Assembly: GCF_001751365.1 (NCBI RefSeq)
Contig: NZ_LJGT01000038.1
Coordinates: forward strand, 845,540-909,539
Direction: 5' to 3'
From: Streptomyces abyssalis
Lineage (GTDB): Bacteria; Actinomycetota; Actinomycetes; Streptomycetales; Streptomycetaceae
Length of the DNA: 64,000 nt
Shown here: positions 18,595-29,746 of the stretch, piece after piece
Layout: each line of letters begins with the position of its first letter
Position numbering within the stretch: position 1 is the first letter of the stretch
Notes under the pieces: generated by a model
Told to the model about the DNA's origin: nothing
What the model saw: the letters and a program-made list of their open reading frames with translations, nothing else
Database searches by the model: none
Made by a program: the position numbers and the translations under genes

Positions 18595-19053
18595 TCAGTC
18601 GCGGCGCTGCTTCTTCGGCCGCCAGACGACAAGGGCCCCGGACTGCGGGTGGACGTCCTCGTACGGGACGAGGTCGCGGCGGTACGAGGCGTGGACCTGG
18701 GCCTCACGCTGCTGCATGGCGGCCGCGGCGCCCTCGACCGCCTGCTGGAGCTCCACCACACGGGACTTCAGTGCGGCGACCTGATTCTCCAGCTCGATGA
18801 TGCGCTTGATGCCCGCGAGGTTGATCCCCTCGTCCTGGCTCAACTCCTGTACCTGACGGAGGAGTTCGATGTCCCGCGCCGAGTAGCGCCGGCCGCGCCC
18901 GGCCGCGCGGTCGGGGGAGACCAGGCCGAGGCGGTCGTACTGACGCAGAGTCTGCGGGTGCAGACCCGAGAGCTGAGCGGCGACCGAGATGACATACACA
19001 GGGGACTCGTCGGTCAGCTGGTAAGGATTGCGTCGTCCACCTCGGCCGTTCAC
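18595..19053 (-). CDS. hspR: Heat-shock repressor HspR (MerR family)
   Basis: 152 residues. YVISVAAQLSGLHPQTLRQYDRLGLVSPDRAAGRGRRYS is the MerR winged helix-turn-helix, followed by a coiled coil (IELENQVAALKSRVVELQQAV). It represses the dnaK operon and clpB through HAIR sites, with DnaK as co-repressor in Streptomyces. It is the last gene of the dnaK operon, starting with GTG one base after the dnaJ stop, which gives autoregulation. Confidence 0.95.
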   Translation of the reverse strand: MNGRGGRRNPYQLTDESPVYVISVAAQLSGLHPQTLRQYDRLGLVSPDRAAGRGRRYSARDIELLRQVQELSQDEGINLAGIKRIIELENQVAALKSRVVELQQAVEGAAAAMQQREAQVHASYRRDLVPYEDVHPQSGALVVWRPKKQRRD

Positions 19054-19054
19054 C

Positions 19055-20251
<1,197 letters not shown>

Positions 20252-20317
20252 CCGCGACGTCCCTCCTCCCCGGTGCCGTGCCCGCTCGTGCTGCCGTGGG
20301 CAGCCTGGTCAGCCTGG

Positions 20318-21034
20318 TCAGCCCTGGTCGGGGCCACCGTTCTCCTCTTCGTCGGCGGACTCCTCGCCTGCCGCGCCCTGAGCACCCGGCTGCGGCTCGG
20401 CGACTCCGACCCTGGCGGGGCGGATCGTCCGTTCGCCGATTCGGTACCCGGGCTGCAGGATCTGCACGCACGTCGTCTCCGTGACGTCGGGCGAGTACGA
20501 GTGCATCAGTGCCTCGTGCACAGTCGGGTCGAAGGGCTCGCCCTCCTTGCCGAACTGCATCAGACCCATCTTGGCGGCGACCATCTCCAGCGACTCGGCC
20601 ACCGACTTGAAGCCGCCGACGAGTTCGCCGTGGTCGCGGGCGCGGCCGATGTCGTCGAGCACGGGCAGCAGTTCCGTCAGCAGGTTGGCGACCGCGACTT
20701 CCTTCACAGCCGCGCGGTCCCGCTCGACCCTGCGGCGGTAGTTCTGGAACTCCGCCTGGAGGCGCTGCAGATCCTGCGTCCGTTCGTGCAGTGCCGTACG
20801 GGTCTGGTCCAGCTGAGCGGTCAGCGCCGCCACCTGCGCGTCCTGACCCTGGCCGCCCTGCAGGACGTCCTGGCCTTCCTGCTCGTCGTCGGTCACGTCC
20901 CCGGCCGGGTCCGCCGGACCGCCCGCCTCGTCGGCGGGCACTTGTCCGGCGGCCTGCGCCGCAGCGTCGTCGGGCTGTACGGCGTCGGCGGGGACGTCGG
21001 GCTTCTGTTCGAAGCCCGGAGTCTCCTCCGTCAC
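20318..21034 (-). CDS. grpE: Nucleotide exchange factor GrpE
   Basis: 238 residues: an acidic disordered N-terminus (about 1-75), a long coiled coil ([25 protein letters not shown]) and the GrpE beta domain ([43 protein letters not shown]). It releases ADP from DnaK. The GTG start overlaps the dnaK stop by 4 bp (GTGA), so translation is coupled. Confidence 0.95.
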   Translation of the reverse strand: MTEETPGFEQKPDVPADAVQPDDAAAQAAGQVPADEAGGPADPAGDVTDDEQEGQDVLQGGQGQDAQVAALTAQLDQTRTALHERTQDLQRLQAEFQNYRRRVERDRAAVKEVAVANLLTELLPVLDDIGRARDHGELVGGFKSVAESLEMVAAKMGLMQFGKEGEPFDPTVHEALMHSYSPDVTETTCVQILQPGYRIGERTIRPARVGVAEPQPGAQGAAGEESADEEENGGPDQG

Positions 21035-22905
21035 GCTGCACCATCCTTCGGCTTCTGCTCGTCGTCCACGATCTCGGCGTCGACGACATCCTCGTCACCG
21101 TCGGCCTTGGCCTGCCCGGCACCCTCGGCACCCTCGGGACCGGCCTCCGCGCCGGCTTCGCCCTGGGCGCCCTGGGCGTCCGCGTACATGGCCTGGCCCA
21201 GCTTCTGGCTGGTCGCCGCGACCTTCTCGCTGGCCTCGCGGATCGCCGCGGTGTCCTCGCCCTTCAGCTTCTCCTTCAGGTCCTCGAGAGCGGCCTCGAC
21301 CTCGGTCTTGATCTCGCCGGGGACCTTCTCCTCGTTGTCCTTGAGGAACTTCTCGGTCGTGTAGACCAGCTGCTCCGCCTGGTTGCGCGTCTCGGCGGAC
21401 TCGCGGCGCTTGGCGTCCTCGTCCGCGTACTGCTCGGCGTCGCGCATCATGCGCTCGATGTCTTCCTTCGGGAGCGCCGAACCGCCGGTGACGGTCATCC
21501 GCTGCTCCTTGCCGGTACCGAGGTCCTTGGCGGAGACGTGCATGATGCCGTTCGCGTCGATGTCGAAGCTGACCTCGATCTGCGGCACGTTGCGCGGCGC
21601 GGGCGGCAGACCCGTCAGCTCGAACATGCCGAGCTTCTTGTTGTACGCCGCGATCTCGCGCTCACCCTGGAAGACCTGGATCTGCACCGACGGCTGATTG
21701 TCCTCGGCCGTGGTGAAGGTCTCCGAACGCTTCGTCGGAATCGTGGTGTTGCGCTCGATCAGCTTGGTCATGATGCCGCCCTTGGTCTCGATGCCGAGGG
21801 ACAGCGGGGTGACGTCCAGCAGGAGGACGTCCTTGACCTCGCCCTTGAGCACACCGGCCTGCAGGCTGGCGCCGATGGCGACGACCTCGTCCGGGTTGAC
21901 GCCCTTGTTGGCGTCCTTGCCGGCGGTCAGGTCACGGACCAGCTCGGCGACGGCGGGCATACGCGTCGAGCCACCGACCAGAACCACGTGGTCGATCTCG
22001 GACAGCTGGATGCCGGCGTCCTTGATCACGTTGTGGAACGGGGTCTTGCAGCGCTCCAGCAGGTCCTCCGTGAGCTGCTGGAACTGGGAGCGCGTCAGCT
22101 TCTCGTCCAGGTGCAGCGGGCCCTCGGCGGACGCCGTGATGTAAGGCAGGTTGATGTTGGTCTCGGTGGAGCTGGACAGCTCGATCTTCGCCTTCTCCGC
22201 GGCCTCACGCAGACGCTGGAGAGCCATCTTGTCCTTGGACAGGTCCACGCCGTGCCCGGACTGGAACTGCTTGACCAGGTGGTCGACGATGCGCTGGTCC
22301 CAGTCGTCACCACCGAGGTGGTTGTCGCCGTTGGTGGCCTTCACCTCGACGACGCCGTCGCCGATCTCCAGCAGCGAGACGTCGAAGGTGCCGCCACCGA
22401 GGTCGAAGACCAGGATCGTCTGGTCTTCCTTCTCCATGCCGTAGGCGAGGGCGGCGGCCGTCGGCTCGTTGACGATGCGCAGCACGTTGAGGCCCGCGAT
22501 CTCGCCGGCCTCCTTGGTGGCCTGACGCTCCGCGTCGTTGAAGTACGCCGGGACGGTGACCACGGCGTCCTCGACCTTCTCACCGAGGTAGGACTCCGCG
22601 TCGCGCTTCAGCTTCTGCAGGATGAAGGCGCTCATCTGCTGCGGGTTGAAGTCCTTGCCGTCCAGGTTGATCTTCCAGTCGGTGCCCATGTGGCGCTTGA
22701 CCGACCGGACCGTCCTGTCGACGTTGGTCACAGCCTGCCGCTTGGCCACCTCGCCGACGAGCACCTCGCCGTTCTTCGCGAAGGCCACAACGGACGGCGT
22801 GGTCCTGGCGCCCTCGGCGTTGGTGATGACGGTGGACTCACCGCCTTCGAGAACACTGACGACGGAGTTCGTCGTGCCCAGGTCGATGCCGACCGCACGT
22901 GCCAT
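21031..22905 (-). CDS. dnaK: Chaperone DnaK (Hsp70)
   Basis: 624 residues. ATPase signatures are all present: [36 protein letters not shown] and [17 protein letters not shown]. The substrate domain and lid follow, ending [11 protein letters not shown]. Start ATG at 22903-22905 has CTGGAGGAAA before it. It is first in dnaK-grpE-dnaJ-hspR. Two HAIR operators lie upstream, so the operon is under HspR control. Confidence 0.97.
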   Translation of the reverse strand: MARAVGIDLGTTNSVVSVLEGGESTVITNAEGARTTPSVVAFAKNGEVLVGEVAKRQAVTNVDRTVRSVKRHMGTDWKINLDGKDFNPQQMSAFILQKLKRDAESYLGEKVEDAVVTVPAYFNDAERQATKEAGEIAGLNVLRIVNEPTAAALAYGMEKEDQTILVFDLGGGTFDVSLLEIGDGVVEVKATNGDNHLGGDDWDQRIVDHLVKQFQSGHGVDLSKDKMALQRLREAAEKAKIELSSSTETNINLPYITASAEGPLHLDEKLTRSQFQQLTEDLLERCKTPFHNVIKDAGIQLSEIDHVVLVGGSTRMPAVAELVRDLTAGKDANKGVNPDEVVAIGASLQAGVLKGEVKDVLLLDVTPLSLGIETKGGIMTKLIERNTTIPTKRSETFTTAEDNQPSVQIQVFQGEREIAAYNKKLGMFELTGLPPAPRNVPQIEVSFDIDANGIMHVSAKDLGTGKEQRMTVTGGSALPKEDIERMMRDAEQYADEDAKRRESAETRNQAEQLVYTTEKFLKDNEEKVPGEIKTEVEAALEDLKEKLKGEDTAAIREASEKVAATSQKLGQAMYADAQGAQGEAGAEAGPEGAEGAGQAKADGDEDVVDAEIVDDEQKPKDGAA

Positions 22906-22927
22906 TTCGGTTTCCTCCAGCTGATGT

Positions 22928-22948
22928 CTTGAGTGAAGCTGGCTCAAG
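22928..22948. promoter_or_regulatory. HAIR operator 1 upstream of dnaK
   Basis: CTTGAGT-N7-GCTCAAG, starting 23 bp before the dnaK start, near-perfect to the HspR consensus. Confidence 0.9.
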
Positions 22949-22979
22949 AGTGCCTGGCCGATCCGAGTACGTCAAACGA

Positions 22980-23000
22980 CCTGAGTGGGAGGCACTCAAC
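22980..23000. promoter_or_regulatory. HAIR operator 2 upstream of dnaK
   Basis: CCTGAGT-N7-ACTCAAC, a second HspR-type site 31 bp upstream of the first. The rest of the 320-bp gap to the Fe-S gene shows no other element. Confidence 0.8.
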
Positions 23001-23225
23001 TCTTATGCCGACTTTATGCGCACCCACCTCTGACCAGGAGAGAAGAAAGGCTGCCGGCCGACGGGGCGGCGCAGGGACCCCCACCGGGCGCCCCGCGACG
23101 CAGATCACCGCGCGCCCGGGTACCAGCAGGGCGCGCGGAGTGGGTAGTCTCGTACGGATCAGATAAGTTACCGCTTAGTAAGCCACCCGATCAGGTCTCG
23201 CCCGAAGGCCGCCCGAGGAGCCCTC

Positions 23226-25526
23226 ATGCAACTCGCCGCGATCGTCGTTTCGCTGGTGCTGGCCGCGGTCGGCATCGCGCTGTTCGCGCGCGCCGTCGCG
23301 CAGATCTACCGCTTCGTCAGGCTGGGGCAGCCGGTGCCCGCGGGCACGCGCACCGACGACCCGGCAGCGCGCACGCTCACGGTGGCCCGTGAGTTCTTCG
23401 GCCACACGCGGATGAACCGGTGGGGGATCGTCGGCTTCGCGCACTGGTTCGTAGCCGTCGGCTTCTTCGCGCTCGTGCTGACGCTTGTCCACGCCATGGG
23501 GCAGCTCTTCCAAGCCGACTGGACGCTGCCGCTCATCGGCACCTGGGCCCCGTACGAGATCTTCACGGAGTTCCTCGGTCTGATGACGACACTGGGCATC
23601 GCCACGCTCATCGTCATCCGGCTGCTGAGCCTGCCCTCGCGCGCCGGGCGCAAGTCCCGCTTCACGGGCTCCAAGGCGGGCCAGGCGTACTTCGTCGAGT
23701 ACGTCATCCTCACCATCGGCATCGCGATCCTGGTGCTGCGCGGACTCGAGGGCGCCCTGCATGACGTACACGGCTACGAGGCCTCGTACTTCGTCTCGTA
23801 TCCGCTGGTGGCCGCATTCGACGGGCTGAGCGTGAGCGCGCTGCAGAACCTGACGTATCTCGTCGCGCTCATCAAGATCGGCACCTCGTTCGTGTGGATG
23901 ATCGTGGTCGGCCTCAACACCAACATGGGTGTGGCCTGGCACCGCTTCCTCGCCTTCCCCAACATCTGGTTCAAGCGCAACGCCGACGGCGCCACCGCGA
24001 TGGGCGAGCTGAAGCCGATGGTCTCCGGCGGCAAGGAGATCGACTTCGAGACGGCTCTGGACGACGAGAACGAGGAGGAGGTCCGCTTCGGCGCCTCCCA
24101 GGTCGAGGACTTCTCCTGGAAGGGCATCCTCGACTTCTCCACCTGCACCGAGTGCGGCCGCTGCCAGTCGCAGTGCCCCGCCTGGAACACCGGCAAGCCC
24201 CTCTCGCCCAAGCTGCTGATCATGTCGCTGCGCGACCACGCGCACGCGAAGGCCCCGTACCTGCTGGCCGGCGGCGGCAAGACGATGGAGGGCGAGGAGA
24301 AGGCGACCGAGGAGCAACTGAAGGACGTACCCAAAGCGGCGCTGGAGGAGGCCGAGCGCCCGCTGATCGGCACCGCGGAAGAGGGCGGCGTCATCGACCC
24401 GGACGTGCTGTGGTCCTGCACCACGTGCGGCGCGTGCGTCGAGCAGTGCCCCGTCGACATCGAGCACATCGACCACATCGTCGACATGCGCCGCTACCAG
24501 GTGATGATCGAGAGCGCGTTCCCGAGCGAGGCCGGGACGATGCTGAAGAACCTGGAGAAGAAGGGAAACCCCTGGGGCCTGGCCAAGAAGCAGCGCCTGG
24601 AGTGGACGAAGGAACTCGCCGAGGAGACCGGCTTCGAGGTGCCCGTCGTCGGCAAGACCGTCGAGGACCTCACCGAGGTCGACTACCTCTACTGGGTCGG
24701 CTGCGCGGGCGCGCTGGAGGACCGGGCGAAGAAGACCACCAAGGCCTTCGCGGAGCTGCTGCACATCGCGGGCGTCAACTTCGCGATCATGGGCGGCGAC
24801 GAGAAGTGCACAGGTGACTCCCCTCGCCGCCTCGGCAACGAGTTCCTCTTCCAGCAACTCGGCGAGGAGAACGTCGCGACGCTCAACGCCGCCTTCGGCG
24901 AGGACGACGAGGACGAGTCGACGAAGAAGCCCGCCTCGAAGAAGAAGATCGTCGCGACCTGCCCGCACTGCTTCAACACGCTCGCCAACGAGTACCCGCA
25001 GCTGGGCGGCCACTACGAGGTCATCCACCACACCCAGCTGCTGCAGCACCTCGTGGACGAGGGCAAGCTGGTGCCCGTCACACCGGTCGAGGGCCTGATC
25101 ACGTACCACGACCCGTGCTACCTGGGCCGTCACAACAAGGTCTACACGCCGCCGCGCGAGATCATCGGCAAGGTGCCGGGCCTGCGCAACGAGGAGATGC
25201 ACCGCCACAAGGAGCGCGGCTTCTGCTGCGGCGCCGGCGGCGCCCGCATGTGGATGGAAGAGCGCATCGGCAAGCGCATCAACAACGAGCGCGTGGACGA
25301 GGCCCTCTCGCTGAACCCGGACATCGTCTCGACCGCCTGCCCGTTCTGCCTCGTCATGCTGACGGACTCGGTCAACGGCAAGAAGAACGATCAGCAGGCC
25401 AAGGAAGACCTGCGAGTCGTGGACGTGGCGCAGTTGCTGCTGGACTCCGTGCGTACGCCGGGCGAGGACGGCCCGTCGGACGAACCGGAGAAGGAGGAGA
25501 GCAGCGCGCCCGAGCCCGCCCGTTAG
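23226..25526 (+). CDS. Membrane-anchored Fe-S oxidoreductase, heterodisulfide-reductase (HdrD/GlpC-like) type
   Basis: 766 residues. About five N-terminal membrane helices (1-230) form a cytochrome-b-like anchor. Next are two 4Fe-4S clusters, CTECGRCQSQCP (near 305) and CTTCGACVEQCP (near 400). Two CCG cysteine domains follow (YWVGCAGALEDRA, CPHCFNTLANEYP, HDPCYLGRHN, RGFCCGAGGARMW). Such proteins pass electrons between quinone and a soluble partner in the membrane; the partner is unknown. GAGGAG precedes the ATG. It is divergent from dnaK. The C-terminal 25 residues are acidic low complexity. Confidence 0.9.
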   Translation: MQLAAIVVSLVLAAVGIALFARAVAQIYRFVRLGQPVPAGTRTDDPAARTLTVAREFFGHTRMNRWGIVGFAHWFVAVGFFALVLTLVHAMGQLFQADWTLPLIGTWAPYEIFTEFLGLMTTLGIATLIVIRLLSLPSRAGRKSRFTGSKAGQAYFVEYVILTIGIAILVLRGLEGALHDVHGYEASYFVSYPLVAAFDGLSVSALQNLTYLVALIKIGTSFVWMIVVGLNTNMGVAWHRFLAFPNIWFKRNADGATAMGELKPMVSGGKEIDFETALDDENEEEVRFGASQVEDFSWKGILDFSTCTECGRCQSQCPAWNTGKPLSPKLLIMSLRDHAHAKAPYLLAGGGKTMEGEEKATEEQLKDVPKAALEEAERPLIGTAEEGGVIDPDVLWSCTTCGACVEQCPVDIEHIDHIVDMRRYQVMIESAFPSEAGTMLKNLEKKGNPWGLAKKQRLEWTKELAEETGFEVPVVGKTVEDLTEVDYLYWVGCAGALEDRAKKTTKAFAELLHIAGVNFAIMGGDEKCTGDSPRRLGNEFLFQQLGEENVATLNAAFGEDDEDESTKKPASKKKIVATCPHCFNTLANEYPQLGGHYEVIHHTQLLQHLVDEGKLVPVTPVEGLITYHDPCYLGRHNKVYTPPREIIGKVPGLRNEEMHRHKERGFCCGAGGARMWMEERIGKRINNERVDEALSLNPDIVSTACPFCLVMLTDSVNGKKNDQQAKEDLRVVDVAQLLLDSVRTPGEDGPSDEPEKEESSAPEPAR

Positions 25527-25631
25527 CCCCGCGGAGCCCCGGCCCGGGCGCGGGTACAGGTGCGGATGCGGGTGCGAGTGCGGGTCAACGGGCCTTCGGA
25601 ACCCGAACCTTGCCGGACAAAATGCGTAAAT

Positions 25632-25668
25632 GAACGGAGTCTGTCGTCGGAAACGGCAGGCTCCGTTC
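25632..25668 (+). terminator. Hairpin terminator after the Fe-S gene
   Basis: GAACGGAG-T-CTGTCGT pairs with ACGGCAG-G-CTCCGTTC around a short loop, about 105 bp past the stop. A partial copy of the right arm (AGCTCCGTTCG) follows at about 25,680. The remaining gap to 26,060 holds no gene I can support. Confidence 0.6.
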
Positions 25669-26060
25669 GTTTGCGGCAAGCTCCGTTCGTATTCAGTCAC
25701 TTAGCGTTCTTCACACGTCAATCCCCTTCGGGGGATACCCAACCGGCAGCCCGCGCCTTAGCCTCGCTGACCAGCGGCAGAAGTACCGGAAGCAGAAGCC
25801 GGAAGCAGAAGGAGGCGACCCCGGTTGCTGGACGGCGGCGACGTGACGGCGGAGACCAGCCCGGTCCGCCGTGTCTCCGCGAGACGGGACCTGCGTCCCG
25901 CCCCGGTCCTGCCGGTCGTCGCGGAGACCCGGCGCTTACGGCTCTGCGGCCGGAGAGCACGGCCCGATAACCTGCGGGGCAGAAGCGACCGGGCCCGCAG
26001 GGGACACAGGCAGGGGGAAGACCCGGTCCGTACGCCGACCACCGTCGAGGAGATGGGCGC

Positions 26061-26468
26061 ATGCTGACCAACGAGCGCCTCTGCCGACTGCATTTCACCT
26101 CACGCGACCTCCCGCGCATCCGCATCGAGGTCGAGGAGTGCGCGGCCTCCGCGGGGCTCGCCGAGCCGCGCAGAGGCGAATTCGTGGTCGCCGTCGACGC
26201 CGTGGCGACGAACGCGGTCGAACACGCGGGAGGCACCGGCCGCCTGGTGATGCGTCACCTCGCGGGCGAACTGGAGTGCCGCGTCGAGGACTCGGGGCCC
26301 GGCTTCTCCGAGGACGTCATCCCCGAACTCGCGCCCGGCGTGGCCGGAGCCACCGCCGGCCGCGGGCTGTGGCTGGCGCGTCTCGTCACCGACAGGCTCA
26401 GCGTCGAACCGGCGGGGCCGGATTCCGGCGCGGTGGTGACGCTGGCCGTGAAGCTGCCCGGCGGCTGA
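26061..26468 (+). CDS. RsbW-like ATP-binding (HATPase_c_2) anti-sigma kinase-type protein
   Basis: 135 residues. The GHKL ATP fold is visible: FVVAVDAVATNAVEHAGG (N box), VEDSGPGFSEDVIPE (G1) and ATAGRGLWLARLVTDRLSVEP (G2). In Streptomyces these small proteins act as anti-sigma factors or serine kinases of anti-anti-sigma factors. GAGGAG precedes the ATG. No STAS or sigma gene is adjacent, so the partner is unknown. Confidence 0.86.
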   Translation: MLTNERLCRLHFTSRDLPRIRIEVEECAASAGLAEPRRGEFVVAVDAVATNAVEHAGGTGRLVMRHLAGELECRVEDSGPGFSEDVIPELAPGVAGATAGRGLWLARLVTDRLSVEPAGPDSGAVVTLAVKLPGG

Positions 26469-26651
26469 CCCGGGCAGGCCCGCTCCCCTCCCGTCAGGTC
26501 CCGTCAGGTCCCGTCTCGTCACGTGGGCTGACGGCGCGCCGGGACAGCCCTTAGGGGTGAGCCCTACGAGTTGTACCGGATCGGCCACAAAGCCCGTCCC
26601 AATCTCCCGGGCCCGGCATCGACGGCCCGGGGACAAGGTACGTTCGAAGGC

Positions 26652-27659
26652 GTGGCTGGTTTCAGGATCGGACGCGGCCGGGGCTCCCGGAACGCGCAGC
26701 AGCAAGGGCAGTACCGCGGACCACAGGGGCGGGCGCAGGGCGCACCGGGCCCCGGCCCGGGGGCGTACGGACAGCGCCCGCCGGAGCAGTGGCCACGCAG
26801 GGGCGGCCGCCACGGCGAGCCCGAGTACTTCGGTGAGCCGCACGGCGCACAACCGCACCCGGGGCACGGCTACGGACCGGGTCACGGAGGCCAGGGCCCC
26901 GGTCCGGGCGCCCCGGGTCAGGGCGGCAGCGGTCCCCAGTTCGGCCCGGGCCCCTACGCCGCCGGCAACGGTCCGGCCCGTGGCAGCGGCCCCGCCGACC
27001 CGTATGCGAACTCCTCGGGCCACACCCGCTCCTTCACCGTCCCCGACCCGTTCAGCGCGCACGGCGCCTACGGCCCGGACGACGGCTACGACTACAGCCG
27101 CCCGGCACCGCCCCCCGGCCCCCGCCTGCACTGGAAGGAGCTGCTGAGCGGCATCCTGCTGCGCCCCAGCGACACCTTCTGGCAGATGCGCGACCACAGC
27201 GTCTGGGGCACGGCGATCATCGTCACGTTCCTCTACGGGCTGCTCGCGATCTTCGGCCTCGACCAGGCCCGCGAAGAGGTCATAAACGCCACCCTGTCGA
27301 GCGCGATCCCGTACGCCCTGAGCACGGGCATCGCGGTGGTCCTCGCCGGCCTCATACTCGGCGCGGTCACACACACCCTCGCGCGCCAGTTCGGCGGCAC
27401 CGGCGCATGGGCGCCCACGGTCGGGCTGTCGATGCTGATCATGTCGCTGACGGACGCGCCGCGCCTCCTCGTCGCCCTCTTCCTCGGCGGCACGGCCCCG
27501 GTCGTACAGGTACTGGGCTGGGTGACCTGGGTCGCCTCGGGCGCACTCTTCGCGATGATGGTCAGCCGCTCCCACGACCTCCACTGGGCGCGGGCGCTGG
27601 GCGCCTCGGCGGTGCAGCTCGTGGCGCTGCTGGTGCTGATCAAGCTGGGCACGCTCTAG
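26652..27659 (+). CDS. Yip1 family membrane protein
   Basis: 335 residues. The first 155 or so are Gly/Pro/Gln/Tyr-rich and disordered. The rest is a Yip1-type domain with about five hydrophobic helices, opening with LHWKELLSGILLRPSDTFWQMRDHSVWGTAII. GTG at 26652 is preferred over an upstream ATG because GAAGG precedes it and the upstream residues do not look like protein. Function unknown; bacterial Yip1 proteins are integral membrane proteins. Confidence 0.8.
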   Translation: MAGFRIGRGRGSRNAQQQGQYRGPQGRAQGAPGPGPGAYGQRPPEQWPRRGGRHGEPEYFGEPHGAQPHPGHGYGPGHGGQGPGPGAPGQGGSGPQFGPGPYAAGNGPARGSGPADPYANSSGHTRSFTVPDPFSAHGAYGPDDGYDYSRPAPPPGPRLHWKELLSGILLRPSDTFWQMRDHSVWGTAIIVTFLYGLLAIFGLDQAREEVINATLSSAIPYALSTGIAVVLAGLILGAVTHTLARQFGGTGAWAPTVGLSMLIMSLTDAPRLLVALFLGGTAPVVQVLGWVTWVASGALFAMMVSRSHDLHWARALGASAVQLVALLVLIKLGTL

Positions 27660-27719
27660 GAGCTGAGCTCAGGTACGCGGGAGCCCTGGGGCCTCTGGTG
27701 CTCCGGGGCTCCAGGGCCG

Positions 27720-27938
27720 CTAGGGCGGCGGGCCACCGCCGTCCTCGCCCTTCCCCTCCTCCCGGTCCTGCCGCTCGGCGCGGCTTCCGGGCCCCTCCGG
27801 CGGATTCCCGGGGTGGAACCGCTCGTAGTGGGTGGTGGCGATGCGCTGCTCATGGTGCGTGTTGATCAGATGCAGCAGCAGCGCCGCCAGCGCGATCAGC
27901 ACGAGGATGACGCCGACGGTGACGAGTATGTCGAGCAT
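27720..27938 (-). CDS. Small single-helix membrane protein
   Basis: 72 residues. MLDILVTVGVILVLIALAALLLHLI is an N-terminal helix, followed by a charged tail (HHEQRIATTHYERFHPG, then RQDREEGKGEDGG). GGAGGAGGAG precedes the ATG. It is convergent with the Yip1 gene. No family recognised. Confidence 0.68.
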   Translation of the reverse strand: MLDILVTVGVILVLIALAALLLHLINTHHEQRIATTHYERFHPGNPPEGPGSRAERQDREEGKGEDGGGPPP

Positions 27939-28325
27939 GGCCGCTCCTCCTCCCCTCGCCTCTGCTGTGGCTCCGGCACGCACGCGTTCACGTACGTACG
28001 CACGTGACGCGGGTGCCCATTTCGCCCGCGGAACACAGCACGCTCCCGTACCAGCCGGGTGAACGGCCCGGCCCCGGCACGGTGCGGCCCGGCAACTCCT
28101 CGCTGAGAACGGGCACTTCGCACCCGGAACAAGCAGGCCGAAAATCCCCGGAGGCGAAGTATTCTCAGTATTCTCGGCCTCTCCCTGTGAGGATTCGGTC
28201 ACTGCCGGTCAAAGTCGGACAGGGCCCATCGGACCGACTCGTCGTGTGCCGGTCGCGACGCAGGGGCGGACGCAGAGGGGCGGGACGCAGGGGCGCGCCC
28301 GCCGAGGCGGGGAGGGGGCGGAGAG
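27939..28325. other. Intergenic region, 387 bp
   Basis: Divergent promoters for the small membrane protein and the GNAT gene must lie here. A CGTACGTACG run near 27,990 is the only local symmetry noted; no gene or RNA is supported. Confidence 0.4.
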
Positions 28326-28871
28326 ATGACCGAGGTGTTCGTACGGCGACTCAGCCGGTGGCAGGCGGACCGGGAGCGGGAGGCCGTCGCCGACTTGTAC
28401 GTGGAGGCGTACCGGGGCACGGCCGGCGAGCAGTTCCACGACCGGCAGGAGTATCTGCGCCGCCTCGGGGAGCACGTGCAGCGCACCGGCTTCGAGCTGG
28501 TCACCGCGAGCACGGGCGGGGCACTGGCGGGCAGCGTCTACGGCTACCGCCCGGAACGTACGGACGAATGGTGGCACGGCCTGCACGGCGAACTGCCCGC
28601 GGACATGGCCGAACTCACCGCGTCCGGCCGGGCGTTCGTGATGACCGAGCTGATGGTGCTGCCGTCCTTCCGGCGGCGCGGCATCGCCACACGCCTCCAG
28701 GAGCACCTGCTCACCCCCGCGGGCATCGGCCTCGCCGTCACCCTGATCGACCAGGAGGACACCCCCGCCCGCTGTGCGCTGACCTCATGGGGCTGGGAGA
28801 GCCTCGGGAAGATCACGCCCTCGCCGGACCGCCCGCCGCTGGAGGCCTGGACCCGGCGTCGCCCCCGGTAA
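28326..28871 (+). CDS. GNAT family N-acetyltransferase
   Basis: 181 residues. Acetyl-CoA motif A is present as TELMVLPSFRRRGIATRLQEHLL (about 101-123). Motif D/C strand GGALAGSVYGYRP is near residue 62, and motif B follows as ARCALTSWGWESLGKI. A purine-rich ribosome site precedes the ATG. The substrate is unknown, and no partner gene is close. Confidence 0.82.
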   Translation: MTEVFVRRLSRWQADREREAVADLYVEAYRGTAGEQFHDRQEYLRRLGEHVQRTGFELVTASTGGALAGSVYGYRPERTDEWWHGLHGELPADMAELTASGRAFVMTELMVLPSFRRRGIATRLQEHLLTPAGIGLAVTLIDQEDTPARCALTSWGWESLGKITPSPDRPPLEAWTRRRPR

Positions 28872-28962
28872 AGAACAGTCGTAAGGCCTGGTGGGGGGCC
28901 TGGTGGAAGGCCTGCGGAGGGAGCGGGAGGCCCGGGAACCCGCCGGTAGTACTCTGGGAAAA

Positions 28963-28982
28963 AATGGGCGACAACGCCCATT
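28963..28982 (+). terminator. Short hairpin after the GNAT gene
   Basis: AATGGGCG-ACAA-CGCCCATT is a perfect 8-bp stem with a tetraloop; a TTTTTC run follows about 17 bp later. It may be a terminator or an RNA structure in the leader of the next gene. Confidence 0.5.
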
Positions 28983-29104
28983 CCTAAATCGTTGGGCCTT
29001 TTTCAACGCATCAGTGCTTCGAAGCTCGAAGGCGGCGGCCGGACTGCGAGCCGTCCGGCTGTCCACTCCGTCAGATCTCTCCGGGCCACAGAGGGGCGGA
29101 CACC

Positions 29105-29686
29105 ATGAGGGTCGAACCGAGCATCCCGGACACGGCACGGCATGTGTCCGACGCACCCGGCGCATCCGGCGTGCACATCGCGGGCAGCGCGGACACCGAG
29201 CCCAACATGCCGACCGTGGACCTCTCCGCGCTGAGCGCCCTCCATCTCCCCGTCGAACCGGGCCTGTTGGCGCTCCGCCTGAAGTCCGAACCGTCCGGCG
29301 ACGGGCTCTTCGACGGCGCATGGTGGCCGCACTCCCGCGACATCCACGCCGAACTGCCGGGGCTGGTGACCGTATTGAGCGAGCACCTGGGGCCCATCGA
29401 CCGCATCGGCCTGGACGCGGACGCCTGGGACGGGCTCGGCGAACCCCTCTTCGTCGACGGCAGGCTCATACAGATCGACTGGTTCCCGGTGGGGGACGAC
29501 ACGGTCATCATCACCCGCGGCGGCCTCGACAACTTCTCGCTCCTCGCCATCTCCCCCGAAGCCGGCGTCGACGAGGCACACGCCGCGATGACCATGGCCA
29601 CGCACATCGGCAACACGGAGACCGGCCAGCAGATCCTCGTCGCGACCGGCATCGCGCGACCGGCGTGGCACGGCACGACCGAGTGA
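29105..29686 (+). CDS. DUF5994-like protein
   Basis: 193 residues. The region LLALRLKSEPSGDGLFDGAWWPHSRDIHAELPGLVTVLSEHLGPIDRIGLD and DWFPVGDDTVIITRGGLDNFSLLAISPE resembles the actinobacterial DUF5994 family, in which the GAWWP motif is typical. The first 40 residues are variable. Function unknown; the gene appears monocistronic. Confidence 0.7.
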   Translation: MRVEPSIPDTARHVSDAPGASGVHIAGSADTEPNMPTVDLSALSALHLPVEPGLLALRLKSEPSGDGLFDGAWWPHSRDIHAELPGLVTVLSEHLGPIDRIGLDADAWDGLGEPLFVDGRLIQIDWFPVGDDTVIITRGGLDNFSLLAISPEAGVDEAHAAMTMATHIGNTETGQQILVATGIARPAWHGTTE

Positions 29687-29746
29687 GGCGTGAATAGGGG
29701 CCGGAGCCGGACGCGGAGCCGGACCCGGGCCGGGTCCGGGCCCGGA

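Noticed and set aside
20791..22932. 713-codon frame opposite dnaK
   Set aside because: Antisense shadow of dnaK, rich in Leu/Asp/Val repeats without a known fold.
23175..25700. 841-codon frame opposite the Fe-S gene
   Set aside because: Antisense shadow; the plus-strand gene has clear Cys motifs.
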